The notes beneath the pieces are model-generated. The model searched no databases. It was given only the letters and a program-made list of their open reading frames with translations, and was not told where the DNA came from. Below, piece by piece: positions 13,100-21,874 of a stretch of DNA of 41,148 nt. Position 1 is the stretch's first letter. Every line of letters begins with the position of its first letter. The stretch comes from a virus, in IMG/VR virus record IMGVR_UViG_3300007735_000729, positions 1-41,148 of that record. The stretch is one strand, 5' to 3'. Made by a program: the position numbers and the translations under genes.

Positions 13100-15721
13100 C
13101 TAGCGTCTCCCCTTTCGTTGGTCGTCCTGATACGTGCGCAAGGTGAGCGCCGGGGTCAGGTTGCGTTCGGTGCGGATCCTGTTGCGGGCTGCATTGGCCT
13201 GCTCTCCGGCCTGCCGTGCGGCAGCGGAATGCTGTGCTGCCGTCTGCCGCAGGCGTTCGGCGCGCTGCCGCTGCACGTCCACGTAGGCGGTTCTGTCGGT
13301 GGTGTTGCGGCGAGCGATCTCGGCATCGGTTGCAGCGCGCGCCTGATTGGCTCTGGCAGCACGATGTGAGACCTCAGGCAGCCGGGCGCGCACGAGGCGC
13401 TCCCTGTTCAGCCGGAGCGTTTCCTGTGCCTTGGCGTCCCTGGCAGCAGCCTTGTCGATGGCCGCCTGTCTGGCACTGGCTTCATCGGCAGCCAGCTTGT
13501 CCAGCCGCGCCTTCTCCCTGATCGCGTTGTCGCGCATCGCCTCGAAGGTCGACAGGACGGTTCCCAGCCCGGGCACCTTGTGCGCCATCCACATGGCCCC
13601 GCCGCGTGCGACCTTGCCGGCGACGGTCGATGCCACGGAAGGCGACGGCCCTGCTTCGGGGGGCGCAGCTTCCGGCGCCTGCTGGGCGGCCTCGAGCGCC
13701 CGGCGGGCTTCTTCCGCTGCCAGATTGGGGCCGGTGTCCGAGCCGGCGATGCGTCGCTTCGGCTTGGCCGTCATCAGTCGGGCGTCCTGTGCGATCCGGC
13801 CAAGCGCGTTGCGCTGAGCTGGCGACAGCAGAAGATCCAGCTTGCCGGAGCTGCGCAGCCGCTCGTACTCCTTCAGGAACGCATTGACGTTGATGTGCAG
13901 TGTCGGGCCGCCGTGCTCGCCGGTCGCAGCCGTCTCCTCGCCGGTGCGCAACTTCTCGTACAGGTGATCGATCACGCCTGCGCTGATGGCGCTCCTGGCA
14001 GCCCTGGCGGCGGGATGGCTCGCCCCTTCGCCGCCCAGCACCGTATCCAGCGTCCTGAGGTCTCGAAGCGACGTGGTGTCGCTCAGAAGCCGCTGGACGG
14101 TCTGTTCGGCAGGGATGCGCGGGTTGACCGGATTGTTCGGATCGGGCTGTCCGTAGACCCTGCCGCGCTCGCCTCCCAGGGCGTCCACGAGCTTGTTGTC
14201 GTGCCACTTCGAGCGGTACTGCCGCCACTTGGCGGTCGCATCCCGCCAGCCCTGCACGGCTTCGGGCACCGTTCTCCCAACCTTGTCCACCGCATTGACG
14301 ACCTGCATGGCAAAGTGCGAGTCAGGGCCGCCTCGCCGGATGACCGAATTGGCCTTCACCCGAAGATCGTTCAATTCCTCGAGCGTGATGCCGCGCACTT
14401 CTGTCTGAGGTGCCGTTGCAATGCCAATTGGCCTGCCGTTCGGAGCGCGGGGCCGTTCGGCCCCGGCGGTTGTCGATTCCAGTCGCGCCTTTCGCCGCCA
14501 CCCGGACAGCCAGTCCAGATGCTGGCGCTCCGGGTTCTGGTCCAGCAGATCGATGATCGGCTGCGGATCCACCGTCACATCCGGGTGCGATCTTGCGGCC
14601 TGCGTGTACGCCTGCGTGGCGGACTGCCTGTCGGCGCGCTCCAGTGCGCGGATGCCCTGGTTCTGGACAGTCTCCCCAACCGCCTCGCGGCCATGCGGAA
14701 CGCCTTCATAGGCACGCCGCAGATCGCGCACGGACTGCAGCACCGACCGCTCCTGCCGGTCCCGCACATCGTGCAAGACGCTGGCGTCGGTCTGCTTGCT
14801 GATCGCCTCTTCCGCCGCCACGTTGGCAACGGTCGGCTGCGTCTGGGCGCGAGTCGGGATCACGCCTGCACGCTGCTGCATGGCGTTCTGCCGCACGATC
14901 TCCGGCGCGCTGATGCCCTGCAGCCCTTCGGGCGTGCGCGCTGCGTTCTCGAGATCGGCCAGCAGTTGCGGATCCAGTTGCGTCAGGTCCACGCGATGCT
15001 GCTGTGCCCAGTTGTTGAGCGCAGCCTGGGCATCAGTGGCCTGAATGGCCTGCCCGGTACGCATGCCCCGAGTAGCGGCATCGAATCGTCGTGCGGGCGC
15101 CGCCTCGATGCGGCGGGCGAGGGCGTCCTGATTGCCGGCTGCAACGCGGGCGCGGTCAGCAGTGGCGGCGGCGCGTCGCACGGCCCCGACAGCGGCTGTC
15201 TGCGGACGCATCACAGGCGACGTTGCGCCGCCCCCGGCGGTCGGGCCGAGCGGGATCAGGACTCGTTGCGATACCTCGTCCAGAACCTGCGTTCCTACCC
15301 TTCCTCCCTCTGTCCGGGGATTGTGCGTCAGGGCGCCAGCGACCGATTCAGCGGTTCTGTCGGCCTGTTCGGCAGGCGCCACCCCCATCCAGCTTCCGAC
15401 GCGGCCGAGCACCCCAAGGGCAGGGCCGACAACGCCGGCAACCATCCCCGAGCCTGCCGACAGGGCAGTATCCACAATCGCTCCAGCCGGATCGCTGACG
15501 ATGGCGTCGAGGGCCTGAAGTCGCTTCGACGGGCGATTGGCATAGCGTTGCCGATCCGCCTCAGTCGGAAGCGTCGGCACGTCCGGGTCGGGAGAGCCTT
15601 GCGACGCTGGCGCACTGCCTCGCATCGACCTGAGCATGACCGTCAGGTCGGCAACGTCCTGCTGATGACCGGCCCTGTCAGCCTTGTCGAGCGCCTGAAG
15701 CAGTTCGGCTTCGGTTGCCAT
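13100..15721 (-). CDS. Large ejection (DNA transfer) protein, P22 gp16 position
   Basis: 873 residues, the largest protein here. Ala/Arg/Gln-rich and largely helical, with a Gly/Ala/Val hydrophobic patch near residues 85-115 that could insert in membrane, and a long basic coiled-coil end. It starts 'MATEAELLQALDKADRAGHQ', a small repeat-like module common at the N-terminus of phage ejection proteins. Third of three consecutive ejection-type genes; by position equivalent to P22 gp16, packaged in the capsid and injected with DNA. No lysozyme motif was found. Confidence 0.75.
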   Translation of the reverse strand: MATEAELLQALDKADRAGHQQDVADLTVMLRSMRGSAPASQGSPDPDVPTLPTEADRQRYANRPSKRLQALDAIVSDPAGAIVDTALSAGSGMVAGVVGPALGVLGRVGSWMGVAPAEQADRTAESVAGALTHNPRTEGGRVGTQVLDEVSQRVLIPLGPTAGGGATSPVMRPQTAAVGAVRRAAATADRARVAAGNQDALARRIEAAPARRFDAATRGMRTGQAIQATDAQAALNNWAQQHRVDLTQLDPQLLADLENAARTPEGLQGISAPEIVRQNAMQQRAGVIPTRAQTQPTVANVAAEEAISKQTDASVLHDVRDRQERSVLQSVRDLRRAYEGVPHGREAVGETVQNQGIRALERADRQSATQAYTQAARSHPDVTVDPQPIIDLLDQNPERQHLDWLSGWRRKARLESTTAGAERPRAPNGRPIGIATAPQTEVRGITLEELNDLRVKANSVIRRGGPDSHFAMQVVNAVDKVGRTVPEAVQGWRDATAKWRQYRSKWHDNKLVDALGGERGRVYGQPDPNNPVNPRIPAEQTVQRLLSDTTSLRDLRTLDTVLGGEGASHPAARAARSAISAGVIDHLYEKLRTGEETAATGEHGGPTLHINVNAFLKEYERLRSSGKLDLLLSPAQRNALGRIAQDARLMTAKPKRRIAGSDTGPNLAAEEARRALEAAQQAPEAAPPEAGPSPSVASTVAGKVARGGAMWMAHKVPGLGTVLSTFEAMRDNAIREKARLDKLAADEASARQAAIDKAAARDAKAQETLRLNRERLVRARLPEVSHRAARANQARAATDAEIARRNTTDRTAYVDVQRQRAERLRQTAAQHSAAARQAGEQANAARNRIRTERNLTPALTLRTYQDDQRKGRR

Positions 15722-15724
15722 CGG

Positions 15725-17227
15725 TTACAGCCCGTACTTTCGGCGCAGTTCTGCCTCGCGCTGCGGAGACAGGCCGCTACCAGTCCCTCCCCCCGCCGCC
15801 GGTCGCGCGCCCCCTGGAGGAGGGGACGGGGACGCGCCGGCTGGCGACGGGGATCGGGTTTGTTCCAGCAACTGACCGAGGGTCGTTTCTGGATTGTTGG
15901 AATGCACGCGACGCAGAAGCTGCAGATCCTTCACCGTATACGGAATGGCGGTCGCAAGCGAAGCCTGCAGGTCGTTCATTCGCGCAATCTGTTCCGGGCT
16001 GGCCGCCTTGTTCAACTTGGCGGCAATCAGCCCGTGATCCACGACCTGGCGAATCTGGGCCATGCGCATGGCGCGCGTGTAATACGTATCGCCGCGACGA
16101 ATGCTGACCTGACCCTCGATCTTGTCAGCCAGTTTCGCAACGCCCGTAGCTGCGCCCTGCCCCTCGATGGCAGCAAGGTTGCGAGACAAGCCCGTCAGCA
16201 TCGTCTCGAAGTTGTCCACATCCTCCGAGATGATGTGGTTGCGGAAGTTCTGGGCTGATCCGCCGAGAATGGTCCCGTCTGGCGTGCGGCCGAAGCCGAT
16301 CATTCCCGAGCCGGCCTCGCCGACCGGCACCCGAGCCATGTTCTCGATGTCGGCCGTGGCCAGCTCTGCCGACCCGAGAATGCGGTTCAGTGGAAGTGCT
16401 GCAATCGCGCTTCCGATCTTCGGCCCGGGTTCCGTGCCCGGGATTCTCTTCACGCCCTTGCTGGGGTCATTCGGATCATTCCAGTAATAGTTTGCTGGCG
16501 GCCTGCCTGCTGCGCCAAGGGTCGGCCTGCCGCTGCCTGCCACCGCGCGGTTATCGGCGCTGCGTACCATTGCATCGACGCGACGGTCATCGTTGTGCAG
16601 TCGGTGCTGTTCATTCTCCAGCCTCGTCTGCTCCATGCGATGCTTCCGCCACTCGTCAATTGTCTTGCGTCCGTTCTCGCTCATGTTGACGATGGAGCGC
16701 AGGTCATCGACCGTCGCATTGGGATGCTGTCGGACCCAGTCGATCTGCGACTGCCCGAGAATCGGCTGACCACGCGGCGTGCGCGCAGCCATCAACTGCT
16801 GCACCATCCCGGCATAGGCCGGCTGCAACAGTTGGTTCGCCTGCTCCGGCGACATGCCCTTCGCCACGAGATCATCGGCCTGCTGCACCAGCGGCGCCAG
16901 CGCACCGCCGATCACATCGTTCTGATGCTCGTAGTCGGCAAGGTCGTCCGACTTCAGCTTGTCCAGTGCTGCGAAGGTCTGGGTGCGCGATGCCTGCGCC
17001 GCCTCCTCCTCCCGCATCATCTGCATGGCCGCTGCGGGATCGCTTGCCGCAGCGTCGCTGAACGCCTTCAGGCGCCCCTCGTGCGAGGACATGTCGCCGC
17101 CCGCCAGCGTCGTCTGGAAGTTCTCGGCGTCCTGCATGTCCTTCAGCTTGTAGGCATTGGCCTGCGAGCCGGCAAAGTCGGGAACGCTGCCGCCGATGGT
17201 CTGGAGAACGCTGGCATCGATTGCCAT
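15725..17227 (-). CDS. Ejection protein, P22 gp20 position
   Basis: 500 residues, mainly helical with heptad-like stretches, and a Pro/Gly/Ala-rich linker near the C-terminus ('SPSPPPGGARPAAGGG'). Composition and place, between the gp7-like and gp16-like genes, fit an internal virion protein that forms part of the DNA translocation channel. Sequence itself gives no catalytic motif. It begins in a TGATG overlap with the upstream gene. Confidence 0.7.
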   Translation of the reverse strand: MAIDASVLQTIGGSVPDFAGSQANAYKLKDMQDAENFQTTLAGGDMSSHEGRLKAFSDAAASDPAAAMQMMREEEAAQASRTQTFAALDKLKSDDLADYEHQNDVIGGALAPLVQQADDLVAKGMSPEQANQLLQPAYAGMVQQLMAARTPRGQPILGQSQIDWVRQHPNATVDDLRSIVNMSENGRKTIDEWRKHRMEQTRLENEQHRLHNDDRRVDAMVRSADNRAVAGSGRPTLGAAGRPPANYYWNDPNDPSKGVKRIPGTEPGPKIGSAIAALPLNRILGSAELATADIENMARVPVGEAGSGMIGFGRTPDGTILGGSAQNFRNHIISEDVDNFETMLTGLSRNLAAIEGQGAATGVAKLADKIEGQVSIRRGDTYYTRAMRMAQIRQVVDHGLIAAKLNKAASPEQIARMNDLQASLATAIPYTVKDLQLLRRVHSNNPETTLGQLLEQTRSPSPAGASPSPPPGGARPAAGGGTGSGLSPQREAELRRKYGL

Positions 17228-18348
17228 CAGTTGAACGCTCCATAGTCAGCCGCAGGCTGGTTCCCGAGGCTGTAATTGGTCGGAAGCGAATTGAACAGCC
17301 GCGTGCCATTTGCGCCGACGGTGGCTGCCGTCTCTGCGTCCTGCAGCCCCTGCAGCGTCCGCTGCGTGTTGTACTGCTCGTAACCCGTCTGCAGCGCCTT
17401 GCCGATGCCGGCGACGGCGTTCAGGCCGATGTTCCCCTGATTCTCGCCGTTCTGCATGGCGATGTTCCCCAGGTTGCTGTTCACCGACCCGATGGTGTTG
17501 CCGTATCCGGTCGCGGCATTCTCCCCGACGCTCGTCACCCCCATCAGGTTGTTCACCTCCTGCTGGTAGGTGGAATCCGCCAGCCCGGTGCTGTAGTCAT
17601 CCAGTGCCCGCAGCGTGTTGCCCGACAGCGTCATGCCCAGTGCGCCAGCCTGTTTCTTCGTGGCATCCAGCCCCTCCTTCAGCCTGAACTGGTAGCCGGG
17701 CATGGAGCGCAGCGTATCGAGGATGCTGGGCTGGCTGGACGCCTGATCGGCACCCGGCGCCGCAGGTGTCAGCCGGATGTTCATCGGTGCCTCGCCATGG
17801 GAGCCGATGCTGGTCAGGCTGCCATTGGCGTCGATGGACACCTTGTTGTTGAACCCGTGGATGAGGCCGGAGATCACGCCGCCGCCTTCGGGCACCTGCG
17901 CGACAGCCGTGCCCTCGCCGTCCACGATGCGATGCGTCGAGGGATCGTAGAAGAGGCCTGCCCCGCCGGGGCCGCCGCCGGTCACCGTGGCATTGCTGCC
18001 AAGTCCAAGCGTCGTCCCCTTCAGGGTGTTGATCGGGTTGTCGAGCATTCCACCGACACCCCCGCCGCTGGTCTGCTTGCCGTGCTGCCCGGTGGTACTG
18101 ATCCCCGGCAGCGGGATGTAGTTCTGCCGTTCCGTGGTGGTGTCCTTCAGGCCCAGCAGTCGGCTCAACTGGCTCAGGCCAGCCTCCCCGAAGGCCCGAT
18201 AGGGAGCCGTCAGGCGCGCATTCTGGGCAAGCGTGTCACGCTGCAGGCTGGAAGCGGTCTTGCTGGCCTTGTCCGATGCTGACGACGCCTTGTTGGCGGC
18301 ATAGATGGTGCCGCCGGCCACGATGGCTGCTGCAATGATGGGTGGCAT
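17227..18348 (-). CDS. Ejection protein, P22 gp7 position
   Basis: 373 residues from ATG 18348, which has GAGG upstream and overlaps the previous stop; a start six codons earlier is less well supported. The N-terminus 'PPIIAAAIVAGGTIYAANKA' is a short hydrophobic segment followed by 'SSASDKASKTAS', the familiar start of small podovirus ejection proteins. Central region Gly-rich. First of the three internal virion proteins. Confidence 0.75.
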   Translation of the reverse strand: MPPIIAAAIVAGGTIYAANKASSASDKASKTASSLQRDTLAQNARLTAPYRAFGEAGLSQLSRLLGLKDTTTERQNYIPLPGISTTGQHGKQTSGGGVGGMLDNPINTLKGTTLGLGSNATVTGGGPGGAGLFYDPSTHRIVDGEGTAVAQVPEGGGVISGLIHGFNNKVSIDANGSLTSIGSHGEAPMNIRLTPAAPGADQASSQPSILDTLRSMPGYQFRLKEGLDATKKQAGALGMTLSGNTLRALDDYSTGLADSTYQQEVNNLMGVTSVGENAATGYGNTIGSVNSNLGNIAMQNGENQGNIGLNAVAGIGKALQTGYEQYNTQRTLQGLQDAETAATVGANGTRLFNSLPTNYSLGNQPAADYGAFN

Positions 18349-18785
18349 CAGAGGTTCCTCGCCCACTGCTTGATGTCGAGCACGTACCAGCTACCCGGCC
18401 GCTCGAAGATCACGCCTTCACCTGTTGAAATGAATCCGAGCGCCTCACCCAGCGCCCGCGAGTGCCGGTTCTGCGTCTCGATGAATGTCCGCAGGGCGAT
18501 GCAATCGGTGTTCCTGAACATCCATGATGCAGCCTGCATCCCGAGAATGCCAACACGCTGCCCTCGCGCCTCAGGCATGAATGCAGTGTGGAACGACCAG
18601 ATGCCATCCCCCTCGTTGACGTTCAGGAAGCCGCCCCGTTCGTCACCCAGGAAGATGCCCTGACCGGAGCGCACCCATTCCTCCGCATCCAGCCACGTCA
18701 CCGCGCCCATCAGCGTCCAGTGCGCCCAGCGCGGGTCGTTGAACAGGGCATTGATCGCCTGGATGTCGCGGAACGGCTGGATCAT
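18348..18785 (-). CDS. GNAT-like virion assembly protein, P22 gp14 / DUF2824-like
   Basis: 145 residues. 'RGQRVGILGMQAASWMF', then 'IETQNRHSRALGEALGFIST' resembles the acetyl-CoA-binding and C-terminal parts of GNAT acetyltransferases ('N..S.....LGF'). In P22-type operons a protein of this kind (gene 14, DUF2824) lies just before the ejection genes, as here. An acetyltransferase activity in the virion or cell is possible but unproven. ATGA overlap with the upstream gene. Confidence 0.65.
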   Translation of the reverse strand: MIQPFRDIQAINALFNDPRWAHWTLMGAVTWLDAEEWVRSGQGIFLGDERGGFLNVNEGDGIWSFHTAFMPEARGQRVGILGMQAASWMFRNTDCIALRTFIETQNRHSRALGEALGFISTGEGVIFERPGSWYVLDIKQWARNL

Positions 18786-19432
18786 CCGATCCTCCAGTTC
18801 GTCCCGTCGCTGTACACCGGCACGGCATTGGCGCCGCCGCCCACCACAACGCTCGCAAAGGTGGTCACCGTTGCATCTGTCACGAAGTGACGCGCGCCAG
18901 CGCCCGCAGTCCCGGCAGCCGGCAGGCTGCCTACCACGGTCGAAGCCGACTTCAGGAACGTCCCCGCCGACACGCTGGTCGATGCGCTCCACGCGCCAGT
19001 CACCGCATTGGTCCATGTCCCGTCCGCACGCAGCACGTTCACCGTGCCGCCGCCACTCGCCGGAACGGCCCCTGACAGCACGCTGGTGAAGGCCTGCACC
19101 AGTGCCGTCAGTTGCGCCGTGGTCAGATCCGTGGGCACGGCAGAGCCGCCCGAGACGTTGCCCTTGACCGTGTTGTTTGCCATCACCGCGAGGAAGGCAT
19201 TGGTGATGCCCGCTGCAGTGATCGACAGCGTCCTGTCCGACCCGAGATCGCCCCCGCCTGCCAGCGGAGCAGTCGTGCTGACGGTACGGGTCGTCGGCAC
19301 CAGCCCGCCACCCATGGTCGATGTCTGGGTGACGTAGGTGTAGAGCTGGTTGAACCACGACTGCCACGTCGGCTTCAGGCGGATTCGTGGCGCAATCTCG
19401 GAATCTGGCACGGATGGCAGGGGATTGGTCAC
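18782..19432 (-). CDS. Tail needle or small fibre-like virion protein
   Basis: 216 residues with a GTG start in a GTGA overlap. 'APLAGGGDLGSDRTLSI' (about 48-64) is a motif repeated in many phage tail fibres; the rest is Ser/Thr/Gly/Ala-rich beta structure ending 'NAVPVYSDGTNWRIG'. It occupies the place of the gp26 tail needle between gp10 and gp14 in P22. Trimeric fibre or needle-knob function is inferred from motif and place. Confidence 0.65.
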   Translation of the reverse strand: MTNPLPSVPDSEIAPRIRLKPTWQSWFNQLYTYVTQTSTMGGGLVPTTRTVSTTAPLAGGGDLGSDRTLSITAAGITNAFLAVMANNTVKGNVSGGSAVPTDLTTAQLTALVQAFTSVLSGAVPASGGGTVNVLRADGTWTNAVTGAWSASTSVSAGTFLKSASTVVGSLPAAGTAGAGARHFVTDATVTTFASVVVGGGANAVPVYSDGTNWRIG

Positions 19433-20844
19433 TGCGCACGCCCCCGCGCCTTCAGCGCCCCTTCGGTGATCACGAACTTCACGGGATCGGTCATGCGGAA
19501 CCGGAACACGAAGTCACGCGCACTGCCCCACGTCCGCCAGATGACGCGCGTGAAGTAGTTGCCCATGGCCCCGAGGGCGACCCATCGCTCCGTCTGCCAC
19601 GTATGTCCGTTGTCCTTTGACACCTGACACATGATCTGCGGATCGCTGCCCTGCCCGCTGGACAGGCCGACGCCGGTCTCCATGTCCAGGTACAGTTCGT
19701 CAATGGTTGCCACGTCGTAGTCCTGGTTGACGTGCCGGGTGACCACCTCACGCACGATGGTGTCGCCATTGTCGGTGTAGGTCGTCTCGCTGAACGAACA
19801 GACCGCTCCGGTCGAGTAGTCGGTGACGAATGTCTTGCGGCCGAGCGCCGCCACCCACTGCCCCTTGTGCCGCTGAAAATCTCCGGTCGGCACACCGGAC
19901 TGCATCTCCGACCACAGGCCGGAGTGGGAATCGAACAGAAAGGTCCGGTTTTCAGTCGGGAACGTGAGCTGGTACATGCCGTGCGCGCCAACCACGTAGC
20001 CGTTGCCTTCGGCATCGGACACGGTATCCATCGCCCCCATGATCCGGTCGATGTCGGGCGTCGAGATCACCTCCACGAGGTAGCCGGTGACGCGGCACAC
20101 CTGAATGCCGCCCTGCTGGCTCGTGGACAGGAAGTGCAGAGCATTGGCGACGTGTGCCCGGCTCCAGATCGCCGCCAGCCCGTACTCGCTCGTTGCCGAC
20201 AGGATCGGCTGGAACGGCTCCGGCGTGGCGCCCACGTTCTGCCAGAACTCCAGATGATCGGAGCACATGAGCAGCAGGTTGCCCGTGAGTCCGTCCACTG
20301 CAACAAGTTGCCCCGGATACTGCGATGCCGAGGCGAACGCCAGGGCATTCCAGGTCATTGCATCGAACGAATCGGATACGAAGAACTGCTGGCTGCCCGG
20401 CGACTCGCACACGAAGTAGCCGCCCACGAACACCACGGTTTGCGCGCCATTCGGGAAGCCTGCGCTCGTGATCTGCGTCAGGGCGCCGGATTCCCACGTC
20501 CATCCATCGCTGCCGTCCACCGTCACTACCTGCGACGGGCTGCGCGCGATGGACACGTTTCCGGTTGCCGTGGAGAGCGTCCCGCTGCCAAGCGTCACGC
20601 CAGCCTGCGTCAGCTCCAGAAATGAGTCGTTGACGACCGCGTACAGGGACGTCAGCCCCGGCAGCAGTCCGCGCGGCGGTGCTGACAGCGTGAATTCGAG
20701 CGCCATCCCCGGCGTACCGATGATCGCCACCCGCGTCTTGTCACCATCGTCCCGCCGCTCGTAGTAGCAGTTCAGGCGACGCTGGGCAGTCACCACCGGC
20801 ATGGTGCCGGCAATGCCGCCCCCGAAGAGTGGGTACGTTCTTAT
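19429..20844 (-). CDS. P22 gp10-like packaged DNA stabilisation / tail hub protein
   Basis: 471 residues if begun at ATA 20844. Body follows the P22 gp10-type family: 'RTYPLFGGG' start, 'AQRRLNCYYERR', 'IGTPGM', 'VVFVGGYFVCESPGSQQFFV', 'GLTGNLLLMCSDHLEFW', 'EYGLAAIWSRA', all in a beta-propeller-like pattern. The protein seals the portal and links it to the tailspikes. No ATG, GTG or TTG precedes the conserved 'RTYPLFGG'; an ATA sits 7 bases after GGAGGG (20852-20857), whereas the first ATG, at 20802, would cut 14 conserved residues and has no ribosome site. Confidence 0.8.
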   Translation of the reverse strand: MRTYPLFGGGIAGTMPVVTAQRRLNCYYERRDDGDKTRVAIIGTPGMALEFTLSAPPRGLLPGLTSLYAVVNDSFLELTQAGVTLGSGTLSTATGNVSIARSPSQVVTVDGSDGWTWESGALTQITSAGFPNGAQTVVFVGGYFVCESPGSQQFFVSDSFDAMTWNALAFASASQYPGQLVAVDGLTGNLLLMCSDHLEFWQNVGATPEPFQPILSATSEYGLAAIWSRAHVANALHFLSTSQQGGIQVCRVTGYLVEVISTPDIDRIMGAMDTVSDAEGNGYVVGAHGMYQLTFPTENRTFLFDSHSGLWSEMQSGVPTGDFQRHKGQWVAALGRKTFVTDYSTGAVCSFSETTYTDNGDTIVREVVTRHVNQDYDVATIDELYLDMETGVGLSSGQGSDPQIMCQVSKDNGHTWQTERWVALGAMGNYFTRVIWRTWGSARDFVFRFRMTDPVKFVITEGALKARGRAQ

Positions 20845-20875
20845 CTCCCTTCCCTCCGCTTGTTTCCTGACGCGC

Positions 20876-21874
20876 TCACGGCTCGAAGGCGCTCGAGGCG
20901 TAGGGCTGGAAGTAGAACTCCGTGGTCTCCGCATTCGACTCGCGGGCCATCGCAATCGCTTCCTGCGTGTTCCGCTCCATGCCCTGCGTCCACTCGGCGT
21001 TGAACATCGGGGCAATGTCCTTCGCCAGCCCCCAGCACAATGCCCGGAACCATTCCGCCGGGTACTCCGGGTTGTCGGTCGGGTTGTTGAAGTCCTGCAC
21101 GGGGCGCAGGTACACGATGTGGATGATCTTGGCCGTGTCGGTCGGGCTGCCGACGTCCAGGTAGAGCTGCCCGTTGGTCAGTTGCGCCTCGTAGTAGAGC
21201 GCCGTCGGATCCGATGAATAGGTGTTCATCGTCTTCGTCGGAAGCATCTCGTAGGTCTGCAGCGTCATGAACTCCAGCGGCATGTCGGCGCTGTTCTCGT
21301 CCCGCAGCACCGCCGTCACCAGTTCCAGCGGGCGCTGCCCCTTGGTGGTGTAGTTCCAGACATAGGCTCCGATTGCCACGCCCGTCGTCAGGGTGGCGTT
21401 CATCGTCACCGTGCTGGCGCCCTTCGACAGGACGGTCGATGCAAACGTGTCGCCGTTCGACATCTGCACGACGATGTAGTCGCCCACCGTGAAGTTGGCG
21501 ACGTTGGTGGATCCGACCGTCAGCACGGCCGATCCAGAGGCGGTCGCCGCAGTCGTCTGGCACCGCAGGTAGTTCACGGCACTGTTTGCCGCCACCCCCG
21601 CCATCCAGCTGTCCCCGGTCGGCCCGAGGGCATACTGGTACTTCTGGGTGGACAGCACCAGATCGGCCCGCTGCCGGGTCCACATCTTCAGGCCCGGAGC
21701 GAAGTCCTGACGCCCCATCCACTGCTTCACCAGCATGTTCAGGGCCATGGCGCAGTCGGTCGTTTCCTGCGCCGTGAAGCTCTCGGTTCGCCCCAGGCGG
21801 CCGATGTACAGGCCCGCCATGCGGATGATGTCGTCGCGAGAAACAAGAAACGAATACGTGCCGCTGGTCGTCAT
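20876..21874 (-). CDS. Head-tail connector / tail accessory factor (P22 gp4 position)
   Basis: 332 residues. 'TSFLVSRDDI'-like N-terminus ('YSFLVSRDDIIRMAGLYIGR') with 'DCAMALNMLVKQWM' is characteristic of podovirus gp4-like adaptor proteins with a helical ring core; the middle is a beta-rich insert. It attaches under the portal and precedes the gp10-like gene as in P22. ATG at 21874 in an ATGA overlap, with GAGG four bases upstream. Confidence 0.75.
   Translation of the reverse strand: MTTSGTYSFLVSRDDIIRMAGLYIGRLGRTESFTAQETTDCAMALNMLVKQWMGRQDFAPGLKMWTRQRADLVLSTQKYQYALGPTGDSWMAGVAANSAVNYLRCQTTAATASGSAVLTVGSTNVANFTVGDYIVVQMSNGDTFASTVLSKGASTVTMNATLTTGVAIGAYVWNYTTKGQRPLELVTAVLRDENSADMPLEFMTLQTYEMLPTKTMNTYSSDPTALYYEAQLTNGQLYLDVGSPTDTAKIIHIVYLRPVQDFNNPTDNPEYPAEWFRALCWGLAKDIAPMFNAEWTQGMERNTQEAIAMARESNAETTEFYFQPYASSAFEP

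Noticed and set aside
18348-19439. 363-residue leftward open frame covering two genes
   Set aside because: Its first two thirds are the out-of-frame reading of the needle-like gene 18782-19432; the supported gene starts at 18785.
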